A stretch of 64,000 nucleotides of DNA from Chryseobacterium bernardetii (lineage in GTDB: Bacteria; Bacteroidota; Bacteroidia; Flavobacteriales; Weeksellaceae), in contig NZ_CP033932.1 in assembly GCF_003815975.1 (NCBI RefSeq), positions 4,321,501 through 4,385,500 on the forward strand. Direction: 5' to 3'. Shown one piece after another: positions 8,871 through 17,900 of this stretch (position 1 is the first letter of the stretch; every line of letters begins with the position of its first letter). Below the pieces are notes generated by a model. It made no database searches and was not told the origin of the DNA. It worked only from the letters and a program-made list of their open reading frames with translations. Position numbers and translations under genes: made by a program.

Positions 8871-9158
8871 ATGGACTCTATAAAAACCCAGCAGTTAGAT
8901 TTGATCACGGATAAAAAATATATTGATAAGTACTTCAGCCTGGTTATCAAAAAGGATCTGAATATGGATATTAATATCAGCAATGAGTATGTTGTTGCTC
9001 ATAATCTTGTTTCAAAGAAACTAATTCTTATCAAAACTTTTTCAGATGCCGCCCTTGAAAACCCTGAGCTTTATTTTCTATTATCTTCTTTAATTCAGGA
9101 TATTAACCTCCGCTCTTTAACAAAGACCCAGATCGTGTCTGCATTGGAAAATCAATAA
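8871..9158 (+). CDS. Hypothetical protein, 95 aa, divergent to phrB
   Basis: The frame extends up to a TTG at 8838, but the ATG at 8871 gives a cleaner start (MDSIKTQQLD). It is a small soluble protein with no signal peptide, no cysteines and predicted alpha-helical character. I do not recognise a family. It is transcribed away from phrB, and the 144-bp spacer contains the two MarR-type palindromes, so it may belong to the same regulon. A terminator hairpin follows 4 bp after the stop. Confidence 0.6.
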   Translation: MDSIKTQQLDLITDKKYIDKYFSLVIKKDLNMDINISNEYVVAHNLVSKKLILIKTFSDAALENPELYFLLSSLIQDINLRSLTKTQIVSALENQ

Positions 9159-9162
9159 AAAA

Positions 9163-9183
9163 AACTCTCAAAATCTGAGAGTT
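9163..9183. terminator. Bidirectional terminator between convergent genes
   Basis: Arms AACTCTCA (9163-9170) and TGAGAGTT (9176-9183) with a 5-nt loop. There is an A-run upstream and TTTT downstream, so it can serve both the small gene at 8871 and the signalling operon ending at 9212. Confidence 0.75.
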
Positions 9184-9211
9184 TTCGTGCAGTTTATATC
9201 TTTTACATTTC

Positions 9212-9583
9212 TTATACTCTGGCTTCTATATGTTTAGCAACCATTAGTTCCAGATCATCCAGATTAAAGGGTTTTGAAACATAATCATCTGCCTGGGCTT
9301 CCGATGCTAAAGCAACAATATCATTATTGGCTGTAACGTAAATGACCGGAATATGTTTAAATTCTTCAGTACTTTTAAGAAGTTTCGTAGCTTCCACTCC
9401 CCCGATTTTCGGAATCCAGTTATCCATTAAAATAACATCCGGTCTATATTCTGCCACTTTCTCAAGAATATCGTGTGATGTCTCTGAAATCTTGACATCA
9501 TATCCGTTTTCCTCAAATATAATGGTGATCACTTCTAAAATGGCCGTATCATCATCAAAAATTAAAATTTTCTTTTTACTCAT
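9212..9583 (-). CDS. Single-domain response regulator
   Basis: 123 residues, a stand-alone receiver (CheY-like) domain. The acidic pocket is in ILIFDDDT, the phospho-acceptor Asp in VILMDNWIPKIGG, the conserved Thr in PVIYVTAN and the Lys in DDYVSKPFNLDDL. There is no output domain, so it signals by protein contact. It is the last gene of the kinase/CheR/CheB operon, 28 bp after cheB, and likely receives phosphate from one of the two sensor kinases encoded upstream. Confidence 0.88.
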   Translation of the reverse strand: MSKKKILIFDDDTAILEVITIIFEENGYDVKISETSHDILEKVAEYRPDVILMDNWIPKIGGVEATKLLKSTEEFKHIPVIYVTANNDIVALASEAQADDYVSKPFNLDDLELMVAKHIEARV

Positions 9584-9611
9584 ATTATTTAGATTATTCT
9601 ATTCTGAAAGA

Positions 9612-10181
9612 TTATAATTGTTTTATGTAATTTGCTAAAGTTCCCGGTGTGACGATTAAGTCATAATCAATTTGTTCTACAGCATGCCTGGGCATATATT
9701 CCACTTCTGCTGTTTCCGGATCCTGAACCCAGACCTTTCCTTTATTCTTTTTGATATAGCTAAGTCCTTCTATTCCATCAGCATTAGCGCCTGATAAAAG
9801 GACACCAATCACCTTTTTGCCATAAATTTCTGCTGCAGACCTGAAGGTAACATCTATGGAAGGACGGGAATAATTCATTTTCTCAGAACTGTCTAATGAC
9901 ATATTCTTATGATTCTCAAACAGTACATGATAATCGGCAGGAACAATATATATTGTATTTTCTTCGAGTTCTGTTTTATCCTCAACCTCTACAATGGCAA
10001 TTTTGGTAAACTGCTGCAGTAAAGTCCGCAGAATATCTCCGGATTGTGCTTTGCGGTGGATCACAAGCAGAATGGGAACAGGGATCATATTATCCAGGTT
10101 TTTGATCATTTCTATAATGACCTGTAAACTTCCTGCAGATCCTCCGATCACAATTAATTCTGTATTGGTTTTTGAAGTCAT
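9612..10181 (-). CDS. CheB-type methylesterase domain protein without receiver
   Basis: 189 residues corresponding to the catalytic half of CheB only. Active-site features are the Ser in GGSAGSLQ, the His in LLVIHRKAQSG, and the Asp in LLSGANADGIEGL. It lacks the N-terminal receiver that regulates classical CheB, so control must come from elsewhere, possibly the single receivers in the same operon. Classical CheB removes methyl groups from glutamates of chemoreceptors. No chemoreceptor is encoded here. It follows cheR after 8 bp. Confidence 0.85.
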   Translation of the reverse strand: MTSKTNTELIVIGGSAGSLQVIIEMIKNLDNMIPVPILLVIHRKAQSGDILRTLLQQFTKIAIVEVEDKTELEENTIYIVPADYHVLFENHKNMSLDSSEKMNYSRPSIDVTFRSAAEIYGKKVIGVLLSGANADGIEGLSYIKKNKGKVWVQDPETAEVEYMPRHAVEQIDYDLIVTPGTLANYIKQL

Positions 10182-10189
10182 GACTATTA

Positions 10190-11020
10190 TTAATGGTGAT
10201 CAATTTTTTTCCAGATCTTCTGATCTTCAACCTGATGATAATTTCTATCAATAGCAGAAAACCTGAGGGTTTCTTTTGCACCTAATGCAAGAAAGCCTAA
10301 ATTCTCCAGACTGTTATCAAAAAGCCTGAAAACCCTTTCCTGAAGTTCTCTGTCAAAATAAATAAGTACATTTCTGCAGACAATTAACTGAAAACTATTA
10401 AAAGAACTGTCTGAAACAAGGTTGTGTGTTGACAAAATAAGCTTTTCCTGCAGGCTTTTATCAAACCTTACGCTGTCATAATTGGCGGTATAATAATCAG
10501 AAAAATCTTTGATACCGCCGGAAAGCATATAGTTTTCGGAATACAGTTTCATCTGCTGTAAAGGAAAGATACCTGCTCTGGCTGTTTCAAGAACAGCAGG
10601 ATTCAAATCGGTACCATAAATCAGAGATTTGCTGTAAAGACCGGCTTCTTTCAGGAGAATGGCTATAGAATAAGCTTCTTCTCCTGTTGAACAGCCTGCA
10701 ATCCAGATCCTGATCAACGGATAGGTACCTAACTGAGGTAATATTTTCTCCCTTAATGTTTTAAAAAAAGAAGGATCTCTGAACATTTCGGTAACATTCA
10801 CTGTAACTTCTTCTACAAAGCGTTTCAGGTATTCTGCATCATTGATAATGGTGTATCTCAGTTCTGCAAAACTGGTAAACCTGTCCAAAAGGCATATACG
10901 GTTTACTCTTCTTTTAAACGAAGCCCTGCTATAACCGGAAAAGTCATAGCCATATAAATCATAAACATCCCGGATGAGATATTCTATTTCTTCATCTTTT
11001 ACGATACTTGGTTCCAGCAT
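10190..11020 (-). CDS. CheR-type protein-glutamate methyltransferase
   Basis: 276 residues. An N-terminal helical CheR_N domain (GYDFSGYSRASFKRRVNRI) is followed by a SAM-binding methyltransferase fold with IWIAGCSTGEEAYSIAILL and the FQLIVCRNVLIYFD segment typical of CheR. Classical CheR methylates glutamates in receptor coiled coils. The gene starts one base before the stop of the preceding receiver gene, so translation is probably coupled. With cheB it forms a methylation pair lacking an MCP target. The long E/Q-rich coiled coil of the kinase at 11399 is a possible substrate (inference). Confidence 0.88.
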   Translation of the reverse strand: MLEPSIVKDEEIEYLIRDVYDLYGYDFSGYSRASFKRRVNRICLLDRFTSFAELRYTIINDAEYLKRFVEEVTVNVTEMFRDPSFFKTLREKILPQLGTYPLIRIWIAGCSTGEEAYSIAILLKEAGLYSKSLIYGTDLNPAVLETARAGIFPLQQMKLYSENYMLSGGIKDFSDYYTANYDSVRFDKSLQEKLILSTHNLVSDSSFNSFQLIVCRNVLIYFDRELQERVFRLFDNSLENLGFLALGAKETLRFSAIDRNYHQVEDQKIWKKIDHH

Positions 11021-11383
11021 CTATGAAAGTTTTTCTATTGCCATTATTAAAAGATCCACATCAATTGGTTTTGAGACATAATCATCAGCTCCTGCTTCAA
11101 GACATTTCTGGCGGTCTTCAGGCATGGCCTGTGCAGTAACTGCAATTACAGGAACTTGTTTGATTTCAGGGGTATTCCTTATCATTCTTACCGCCTCATA
11201 ACCATCTATTCCGGGCATCATCATGTCCATCAGGACGATATAAGATGAGCCGGATTTCAGTATTTCTAAAGCTTCCTGAGCCATTGTACATGATTCAACT
11301 GCATATCCACGTGCTTTGAGGGTCAATTTCAATGCAAATATATTGCGTGGATCATCATCCACAATTAAAATTTTCTTATTCAT
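11021..11383 (-). CDS. Single-domain response regulator
   Basis: 120 residues, complete receiver: acidic pair in ILIVDDDPRN, phospho-Asp in IVLMDMMMPGIDGYE, Thr in VIAVTAQAM, Lys in DDYVSKPIDVD. It closely resembles the C-terminal receiver of the hybrid kinase encoded 15 bp upstream, suggesting duplication and a phosphorelay between the two. No output domain. Confidence 0.88.
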   Translation of the reverse strand: MNKKILIVDDDPRNIFALKLTLKARGYAVESCTMAQEALEILKSGSSYIVLMDMMMPGIDGYEAVRMIRNTPEIKQVPVIAVTAQAMPEDRQKCLEAGADDYVSKPIDVDLLIMAIEKLS

Positions 11384-11398
11384 CAGAATTTTATCTGT

Positions 11399-14300
11399 TT
11401 AACTTTCATACAACCAAACACGGAGGAGTGATAATAACTGATCGATATCCACCGGTTTTGAGATATAATCCGAAGCTCCTGCCGTAATACATTTTTCGCG
11501 TTCTCCAATCATAGATTTGGCAGTAATGGCGATAACAGGCAGTTTTTTGAAAGCCGGCATTTTTCTTATTTCCTTAATGGTCTCATAGCCATCCATTTCC
11601 GGCATCATCATATCCATCAGGATAACATCTACATCAGGATTGTGGTGAATTTGTTCAAGGGCGTGCTTCCCATCCATAGCTACAATAACTTCAACTTTAT
11701 ATTTTTCCAGGGCTTTGGTTAAAGAAAAAATATTGCGTACATCATCATCAGTAATCAATATTTTTTTGCCACTCAGAACTTCCGTTAAGGAGCCCAGCAT
11801 TCTCCCTCTGCTATTTTCAGCAGATCCGTTTTTTTCTTCTACCAGGTGTAAGAATAAACCTACTTCATCCAGCACTCTCTGATAAGAATGAGCTGTTTTT
11901 ACCACAATAGAATCTGCATATTGTTTTATTTTGAGTTCTTCTTCTTTTGATAAATGGTGCTCGGTAAAAATAATGATCGGAAGATTCTCCAGTCCCTCAT
12001 AACTTTTAATGGACTCTATGATATGGTAATCATTTCCTTTGGTGCTTCCAACATCCAGAATGACACAGTCAACAAGATCTGAAGTAAGCGCTTTTACACT
12101 ATCTTCCACATTATGTTCCACTGATAAGGAAATATTAAAATTGCTCAGAAAATAGGACAATGCATTGGCATGTTTGGCATTTTCTTCAACAATCAGAACT
12201 TTCTGGGTTCCTTTTTGCAATGCTTCTTCAATCTTTCTGAATACGTCAGTCATTTTATCAAGTGCTACAGGCTTATTGATAAAATCAACCGCACCTTTCA
12301 TAAGACTTTCTTTTTTCACATGCAGGGCAGACATCATGTGGACAGGAATATGCTTCACATGAGGGTCCGACTTCAGTTCATCCATTACTTCCCAGCCATC
12401 TTTTACAGGAAGCTGAACATCCAGTAAAATTGCATGCGGGTGATATTGTCGTGCAGCTGAAAGAGCATAATCACCTCTTACAACCACGATACCTTTATAG
12501 TTCTGTAAATGAGCATATTTCAATAATGCTTTTGCAAAATTGGTGTCATCTTCAATAATAAGAATAATCTTATCTCCGTCCTGAATATTCTCTCTATCAT
12601 CTTCCACATCATCGGGGATTTGTAATGTATTCAACGGAACAACTTCCCCCTCTTCAAGGATATTCTGGATTTCTTCAACGTCTTCACGGATGATTTCTAC
12701 CAGATCCTGATCGGTTTCGGCATTTGCAATTTCAGTTACCGGATGTACAGGAATAATAAAGCTGAATTCACTGCCTTTATTCACTTCACTTTTCAGTGCC
12801 AGTTCTCCTCCTAAAAGCCTTGCAATTTCACGGCTTATTGAAAGTCCGAGACCGGTGCCTCCGAATTTTCTTTTTGTAGATCCATCAGCCTGCTGGAATG
12901 CTTCAAAGATAATCTTCTGTTTGTCTTCTGCAATTCCGATCCCGGTATCTTTTACTGAAAATATAATAAAATCAGATTTCTCAGAATGTTTTCTGATATG
13001 CAAATCTATGCTTCCTTTTGTGGTAAATTTTAAAGCATTAGAAAGCAGATTCCTTAATACCTGATCAATTCTCAGCCGGTCACTTTCAATAACTTCCTGC
13101 ACGTCTGTATCAACGTGAACATTGAATGGAAGGGCTTTTTCCTGAAATACAGGGCTGAAAAGGCTTTTCAGATCTTTTATAATGTCTTCAATAATAATCT
13201 TCTGGTATTCCAGGGTCATTTTACCGGATTCTATTTTAGCCAGATCAAGAATTTCATCTATTAAAGTCAATAAGCTGCTTCCTGAGCTTTGAATAACCCT
13301 GGCAGATTCCACCTGATCTTCGTTGAGGTTTTTATCCGGATTTTCTGCCATTAACCTGGATAACAGCAGAATTGAATTAAGTGGTGTCCTCAATTCATGG
13401 GACATATTGGCTAAAAATTCAGACTTATATTTGGTGCTGAGCGCCAGCTCTTCTACTTTTTTCTGAATCTCATTGTTGCGTTCAGCGATCAAATGATTTT
13501 TTTCTTCCAGTAGCCTTGAACGTTCTTCCAGTTCTGCATTGGCCTGCATCAGCTCTTCCTGCTGTACTTTCAATTCTTCTTCTGAAGCCTGGAGTTTTTG
13601 GGTCTGTGCCTCCAGTTCAGTATTGAGGTTTTCAAGCTCAGAGTGCTGCACCTGTAATTCTTCAGACTGTGCCTGGGTTTCTTCCAGCAGCTGCTGTTCT
13701 TTTTCTCTTCCTTTTGCTGCATTCAGTGCTATACCTATATTCACGCTGCATTCCTCGAAATAGCTGATTCTGTCTTCCTCAAAATTGGATGTTGATCCCA
13801 ATTCAAGGACCCCTATCACATGTCCATCTGCAAAAATTGGTATAAGAATGATACCGTAAATCTTGATGGTGCTGCTGGCAAAGGTGACTACAAAATCATC
13901 TTCATGAAGATTATTGTATACCCTTGTTTTAGCATTCAGGAAAGCCTGTCCTACCATTCCTTCACCGGGTTCAAAAGTTTTTTTCATATTGGCTTCCAGG
14001 CCGAAAGCTTTATTGAGTTTCAGGATCCCATCGTCAAAAAGATACAATGAACCATTGATGCAGTTTCCATATTCAATCAACTGATGTAAAGCTTTACCGG
14101 CAACTTCCTGTACCGATTTGTTTCCTACCAGGGATTCATTCAGCAAAGCAAGCCCTTTCTGGCGCCAGTCGCTTTTATTAATTTTTTCAAAAGATGTTTT
14201 TAATGATTCAGTCATATGATTAAGGGACTCTACAAGGTCTCCGAGATCATCCTCTGCATTATCTACTGCTTTCTCACTATAGTCACCATTGGCTACTCTG

Positions 14301-15001
14301 TTCGCAATTTTCTGAATGGCACTTACCCGGCGTGTCATTTCCTGGTCCTTATCTCTCAGCATTTTCTCCAGCTCTTCCCTTCTGATGAGGTCTGCACGCA
14401 TTTTAAAATAGAAAAAAGCCGTCACTACTATGGCAGCCAATGCAGAAAAAACAATAAAGATGACCGTTGTTTCTGAAGAACGCTTCAGATCTTTGTTTTT
14501 AATTTCAACCTGGCGGTCTTCGTATTGTACAAAATCCCTTACTATTTTACGGCATTCATCCATATAGGCTTTTCCTGTAACAATCTGCTGCTGGGTCATC
14601 ACAATCCCCCTTCGTCTGTTTTCTACCAGGTTTTTCAGATTATTCATCACCTGATTGACTGCTATTTTTAATACGGCCAGTCTTTCCTGCTGGTTTTTAT
14701 CCTGCATTCCCAATGATTCTGCCAGCACCAAAGCTTTAGAATATTCTCTAACGCCACGCTTATAAGGCTCCAGGAAATCCTCTCTCCCAGTCAGCTGATA
14801 ACCTCTGTTTCCTGTCTCCGCATCCAGCAGAGCTACCAGAATATCTTTAACAGCAGTTACAGAACGCCTGCTTTGAGAAAGGCTTTCACGATGATTCATC
14901 TGATTCTGAATACTCCAGTATGAAGCCACAGAGCTTGCAATCAAAATCAAAAGCGAAAGGCCTATTCCAATCTGAAGGTTTCGTATAATTTTTTTCGGCA
15001 T
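11399..15001 (-). CDS. CHASE3-HAMP-GAF hybrid histidine kinase with three receivers
   Basis: 1200 residues. Order: TM helix (~7-30), CHASE3-like periplasmic helical domain with ALLDAETGNRGYQLTG (~35-175), TM2 (~178-200), HAMP (~200-275), GAF (~285-430), a long coiled coil rich in Glu, Gln and Leu (~430-520), HisKA with SHELRTPLNS, HATPase (GTGLGLSI), then three receivers. Receiver 1 (IIEDDTN) and receiver 3 (ITDDDVRN, DVILMDMMMPEMDGYE) are complete. Receiver 2 (VLIVEENAKH) lacks the usual acidic pair but keeps an Asp in VILDVG. It is an inner-membrane sensor of an unknown signal. It is 5 bp from the kinase gene upstream; CheR and CheB are downstream in the same operon. Confidence 0.92.
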   Translation of the reverse strand: MPKKIIRNLQIGIGLSLLILIASSVASYWSIQNQMNHRESLSQSRRSVTAVKDILVALLDAETGNRGYQLTGREDFLEPYKRGVREYSKALVLAESLGMQDKNQQERLAVLKIAVNQVMNNLKNLVENRRRGIVMTQQQIVTGKAYMDECRKIVRDFVQYEDRQVEIKNKDLKRSSETTVIFIVFSALAAIVVTAFFYFKMRADLIRREELEKMLRDKDQEMTRRVSAIQKIANRVANGDYSEKAVDNAEDDLGDLVESLNHMTESLKTSFEKINKSDWRQKGLALLNESLVGNKSVQEVAGKALHQLIEYGNCINGSLYLFDDGILKLNKAFGLEANMKKTFEPGEGMVGQAFLNAKTRVYNNLHEDDFVVTFASSTIKIYGIILIPIFADGHVIGVLELGSTSNFEEDRISYFEECSVNIGIALNAAKGREKEQQLLEETQAQSEELQVQHSELENLNTELEAQTQKLQASEEELKVQQEELMQANAELEERSRLLEEKNHLIAERNNEIQKKVEELALSTKYKSEFLANMSHELRTPLNSILLLSRLMAENPDKNLNEDQVESARVIQSSGSSLLTLIDEILDLAKIESGKMTLEYQKIIIEDIIKDLKSLFSPVFQEKALPFNVHVDTDVQEVIESDRLRIDQVLRNLLSNALKFTTKGSIDLHIRKHSEKSDFIIFSVKDTGIGIAEDKQKIIFEAFQQADGSTKRKFGGTGLGLSISREIARLLGGELALKSEVNKGSEFSFIIPVHPVTEIANAETDQDLVEIIREDVEEIQNILEEGEVVPLNTLQIPDDVEDDRENIQDGDKIILIIEDDTNFAKALLKYAHLQNYKGIVVVRGDYALSAARQYHPHAILLDVQLPVKDGWEVMDELKSDPHVKHIPVHMMSALHVKKESLMKGAVDFINKPVALDKMTDVFRKIEEALQKGTQKVLIVEENAKHANALSYFLSNFNISLSVEHNVEDSVKALTSDLVDCVILDVGSTKGNDYHIIESIKSYEGLENLPIIIFTEHHLSKEEELKIKQYADSIVVKTAHSYQRVLDEVGLFLHLVEEKNGSAENSRGRMLGSLTEVLSGKKILITDDDVRNIFSLTKALEKYKVEVIVAMDGKHALEQIHHNPDVDVILMDMMMPEMDGYETIKEIRKMPAFKKLPVIAITAKSMIGEREKCITAGASDYISKPVDIDQLLSLLRVWLYES

Positions 15002-15006
15002 GAAAA

Positions 15007-16494
15007 TTAATTTAAAGGTAGGGTAAAATAAAATGTAGAACCTTCATCTACGATACTGGAAACACCAACGCTTCCATGATGCTGTTTGATGATTTCAGCA
15101 CATATAAACAGTCCGATTCCCATTCCCTGGAACTGCAATGAAGATTCTTCCACACGATAGAACTTTTTGAATACTGCATCTTGTTTGAAATCAGGTATAC
15201 CGATTCCAAAATCAGTCACACTTACTCTCACTTCCTGGGCTTCCTTATCCACAAAAGTGGTGACAATTACCTGATTATTATTGGGTGAATATTTGATGGC
15301 ATTCGTCAGGAAATTAATCAGTACCTGTTCAATACGGATCTCATCCAAAGGAATTAAAATATCAGGTTTTGTTCCGTGGCGCTCAATTTTCACCTGTTGC
15401 TCATGGGTCTGCAGTATTGTTTCAATGGCATTACTGATGACACTTTCCAGATTAGCCGGCTTTTTATTGATCTTCAGTTTTCCATTTTCAATTTTCGACA
15501 CATCAAGAAGGTCTGTGATGAGGGTATTCAGCTTTTCAATCTGCCCCTGAACTTTTGCAACAAATCCTGCTTCGGGGCTGTCTTTATCTAATTTCAGCTT
15601 TCTTTCCAATAGCTGCACATAAGCTTTAATGCTGGTAAGAGGAGTTTTTAACTCGTGACTTGCTATGCTTAAAAATTCATCTTTTTCTTTTTCCACTTTT
15701 TTCTGATCATCAATATCAGTAAATGTTCCTACCCAGTTTTTAACGCGTTCTTCTTCATATACAGGTGTTATTCTCAGTAAATGATAACGGTAATTGCCTG
15801 AAGCGATATTTTTAATCCTGACCTCTAATTCCAGGGCCTTTCCCTTTCTCATACATCTTTCCAGTTCTTCCCTGATGTTATAATCATCAGGATGGGTTTC
15901 AGGGAAATTTTGTTCTGCATCAGAATACTGATACCATTTGCCATTAACAAAATCAACGATTCCGTCTTCATTGAGGGTAAATGCAATTTGGGGAAGGGAT
16001 TCCAGCATGAGATGGAAATGATCAATCTGGGACTTCATTGTTACCTGGGATTCTCTTCTTCCCTTCACTTCCAGCTCCAGATTCTGCTGTGTTTTTTTCA
16101 TCGCCATATTCTTCTCCTGAAGATTATAGAAGGTTTTCACCTTAAGCAAAAGAATTTCAGGATCTACAGGTTTGGTTACGTAGTCTTTACCACCGGAAGC
16201 ATATCCCTGGGTAATGAATCTTTTATCTGTATTAACAGCGGATAAAAATATAATAGGTACATCTTTGGTCTTACTGTAATCGGCAAGTGTTTCTGCAACT
16301 TCAAAGCCATCCATATCAGGCATCTGAACATCTAAAATAATTAAAGCATAGTCATTTTTCAGTGCTTTCCCCAGGGCCTCTTCACCGGAGCCGGCCGTTT
16401 CAACCTGAAAATCTTTAGATTCGAGTAATTTTTGCAGCGAATAAAGATTGCTTTGGTTGTCATCAACAATTAAAATCATAGAAGTTAAAATCAA
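15007..16494 (-). CDS. Soluble hybrid sensor kinase, REC-PAS-HisKA-HATPase
   Basis: 495 residues without membrane segments. An N-terminal receiver (ILIVDDNQSN, DVQMPDMDGFE, KDYVTKP) is followed by a coiled coil, a PAS/PAC domain (~155-270), HisKA with SIASHELKTPLTSIK, and an HATPase with DFGIGIP and GMGIGLFI. A receiver at the N-terminus suggests it is itself phosphorylated. Two in-frame ATGs lie 15 bp apart; the second (16479) begins right at the receiver (MILIVDD) and may be the true start. It is the first gene of the signalling operon, divergent from a Crp-family regulator. Confidence 0.9.
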   Translation of the reverse strand: MILTSMILIVDDNQSNLYSLQKLLESKDFQVETAGSGEEALGKALKNDYALIILDVQMPDMDGFEVAETLADYSKTKDVPIIFLSAVNTDKRFITQGYASGGKDYVTKPVDPEILLLKVKTFYNLQEKNMAMKKTQQNLELEVKGRRESQVTMKSQIDHFHLMLESLPQIAFTLNEDGIVDFVNGKWYQYSDAEQNFPETHPDDYNIREELERCMRKGKALELEVRIKNIASGNYRYHLLRITPVYEEERVKNWVGTFTDIDDQKKVEKEKDEFLSIASHELKTPLTSIKAYVQLLERKLKLDKDSPEAGFVAKVQGQIEKLNTLITDLLDVSKIENGKLKINKKPANLESVISNAIETILQTHEQQVKIERHGTKPDILIPLDEIRIEQVLINFLTNAIKYSPNNNQVIVTTFVDKEAQEVRVSVTDFGIGIPDFKQDAVFKKFYRVEESSLQFQGMGIGLFICAEIIKQHHGSVGVSSIVDEGSTFYFTLPLN

Positions 16495-16679
16495 TAATTA
16501 GTTACAGATACTTTAACTTCAAAAATACTTACAATATTTGAAAAAACAGTAATTTTTACGTGATTATATCTGAGGATTTAATACCACATTTTACCGCAAA
16601 AACATCAATGGCATAAGGATTGAAATTATTTATAATATTTCATAAAAAACACCCTAATTTTCAGTAAAATAAACAAGCT

Positions 16680-17297
16680 ATGAAAAAAACAATAAGCTGT
16701 ATGAATATTGATACAAAAATTCTTTATTCATTCGGAAGTGAAACGCTGTTGTATAAACCTAAGGAATTCATTTTCAACGAAGGTGAACATTCACAATATT
16801 ATTACCAGATTATCTCCGGCAAAGTAAAACTGAATACTTTTACTGAAAACGGGAAAGAATTTATTCATAACATCCTTGGCAAAAATCAAAGTTTTGGAGA
16901 TCCGCTTCTGTTTATTGATAAGCTTTATCCTACCAATGCTGTAAGTTTACAGACTACAGAAGTGGTGAGACTGTCTAAAAACAATTTCATGGAAATGCTT
17001 AAAAGCCACCCTGATCTTTCGCTGGAAATGAATATGTGTTTATCGCAAAGATTATATTACAACAGTTTAATGGTCCGGAATATGGCATCGGCAGATCCTG
17101 TTCAGCGCCTTAAAGGATTATTGGATTATCTGAAAAGTTATCATGACGGAGACTGCCAGCAGTGTTTTCCTATAGAACTTACCCGTCAGCAAATTGCCGA
17201 CCTTACCGGATTGAGAGTTGAAACCGTGATCAGAACTGTAAAAAAGATGGTTAGTAATGAAATCATAAAACTGGAGGGACGCAAAATTTTATACTAA
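16680..17297 (+). CDS. Crp/Fnr-family transcriptional regulator
   Basis: 205 residues: an N-terminal cyclic-nucleotide-binding-type beta-roll (FIFNEGEHSQYYYQIISGKVKL, then FGDPLLF) and a C-terminal winged helix with LTRQQIADLTGLRVETVIRTVKKM. The cysteine pattern of FNR iron-sulfur proteins is absent. It is divergent from the two-kinase operon across a 185-bp spacer, so it may regulate that operon or be independent. The signal is unknown. Confidence 0.85.
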   Translation: MKKTISCMNIDTKILYSFGSETLLYKPKEFIFNEGEHSQYYYQIISGKVKLNTFTENGKEFIHNILGKNQSFGDPLLFIDKLYPTNAVSLQTTEVVRLSKNNFMEMLKSHPDLSLEMNMCLSQRLYYNSLMVRNMASADPVQRLKGLLDYLKSYHDGDCQQCFPIELTRQQIADLTGLRVETVIRTVKKMVSNEIIKLEGRKILY

Positions 17298-17386
17298 AAA
17301 TTCTAATCCACTTCTGCTATTTTATTGAAAAGTGGGTATACACGCAAAAAAAAGAATACAAATAAACCATTTGAAAACAAAAAAAT

Positions 17387-17410
17387 GACCGGAACTGAAA
17401 AGTTCCGGTC
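17387..17410 (-). terminator. Terminator of the gene at 17426
   Basis: A perfect 10-bp stem (GACCGGAACT / AGTTCCGGTC) with a 4-nt loop is followed on the minus strand by A and seven T. Confidence 0.85.
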
Positions 17411-17425
17411 AATTATTAAACTAAC

Positions 17426-17725
17426 TTAATTGGTCTTCTTTCTCCATTCTGCCTTCACGTCTTCAGCGGCATCTTTGGTCTTTTCCCATGCTTCATCCGC
17501 TTTATCCTTAATATCTTCCCATGCATCAGAAACATTTGACTTTACTCTTTCCAACCAGTCTTCCTGGGTAGCTTCCTGATCATTATCTCTTTTTTCATTG
17601 ATGTAATCTTTCGCTTTATCTGCTAATTCACTGATCTTCCACTTTGCATTATCAGCTGCATTTTTTAAAGAGTTTTCTGTTTCGTTAACTGCATTTTCCG
17701 CTTTGTTGTAATCTGAATTATTCAT
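17426..17725 (-). CDS. Small charged helical protein (LEA/YtxH-like)
   Basis: 99 residues, with no hydrophobic segment, rich in Lys, Asp, Glu, Ala and Trp. Repeating 11-residue-like units (KISELADKAKDYINEKRD, SDAWEDIKDKADEAWEKTKD, AAEDVKAEWRKK) predict amphipathic or partly disordered helices, as in late-embryogenesis-abundant-like or general-stress proteins. Such proteins often accumulate under desiccation, osmotic or stationary-phase stress. The gene is monocistronic with its own terminator. Function is inferred from composition only. Confidence 0.65.
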   Translation of the reverse strand: MNNSDYNKAENAVNETENSLKNAADNAKWKISELADKAKDYINEKRDNDQEATQEDWLERVKSNVSDAWEDIKDKADEAWEKTKDAAEDVKAEWRKKTN

Positions 17726-17900
17726 AATATAATATTTTAGTAATTGGTATATAAATAAACAATGTTTATGCCTAAAAACTGATTTAGGATGTTAAAATTT
17801 CTTAAAATCTCAAATTACCCTTGAAAGCTTTATCTTATTTTCTTCTACCCTACTCATATTCAAACAAATAGATATTTTACATCTTAATAGGAAAAATAGA

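Noticed and set aside
16680..17297. FNR-type oxygen sensor
   Set aside because: The N-terminal cysteine cluster needed for Fe-S binding is missing; kept as a general Crp/Fnr-family regulator.
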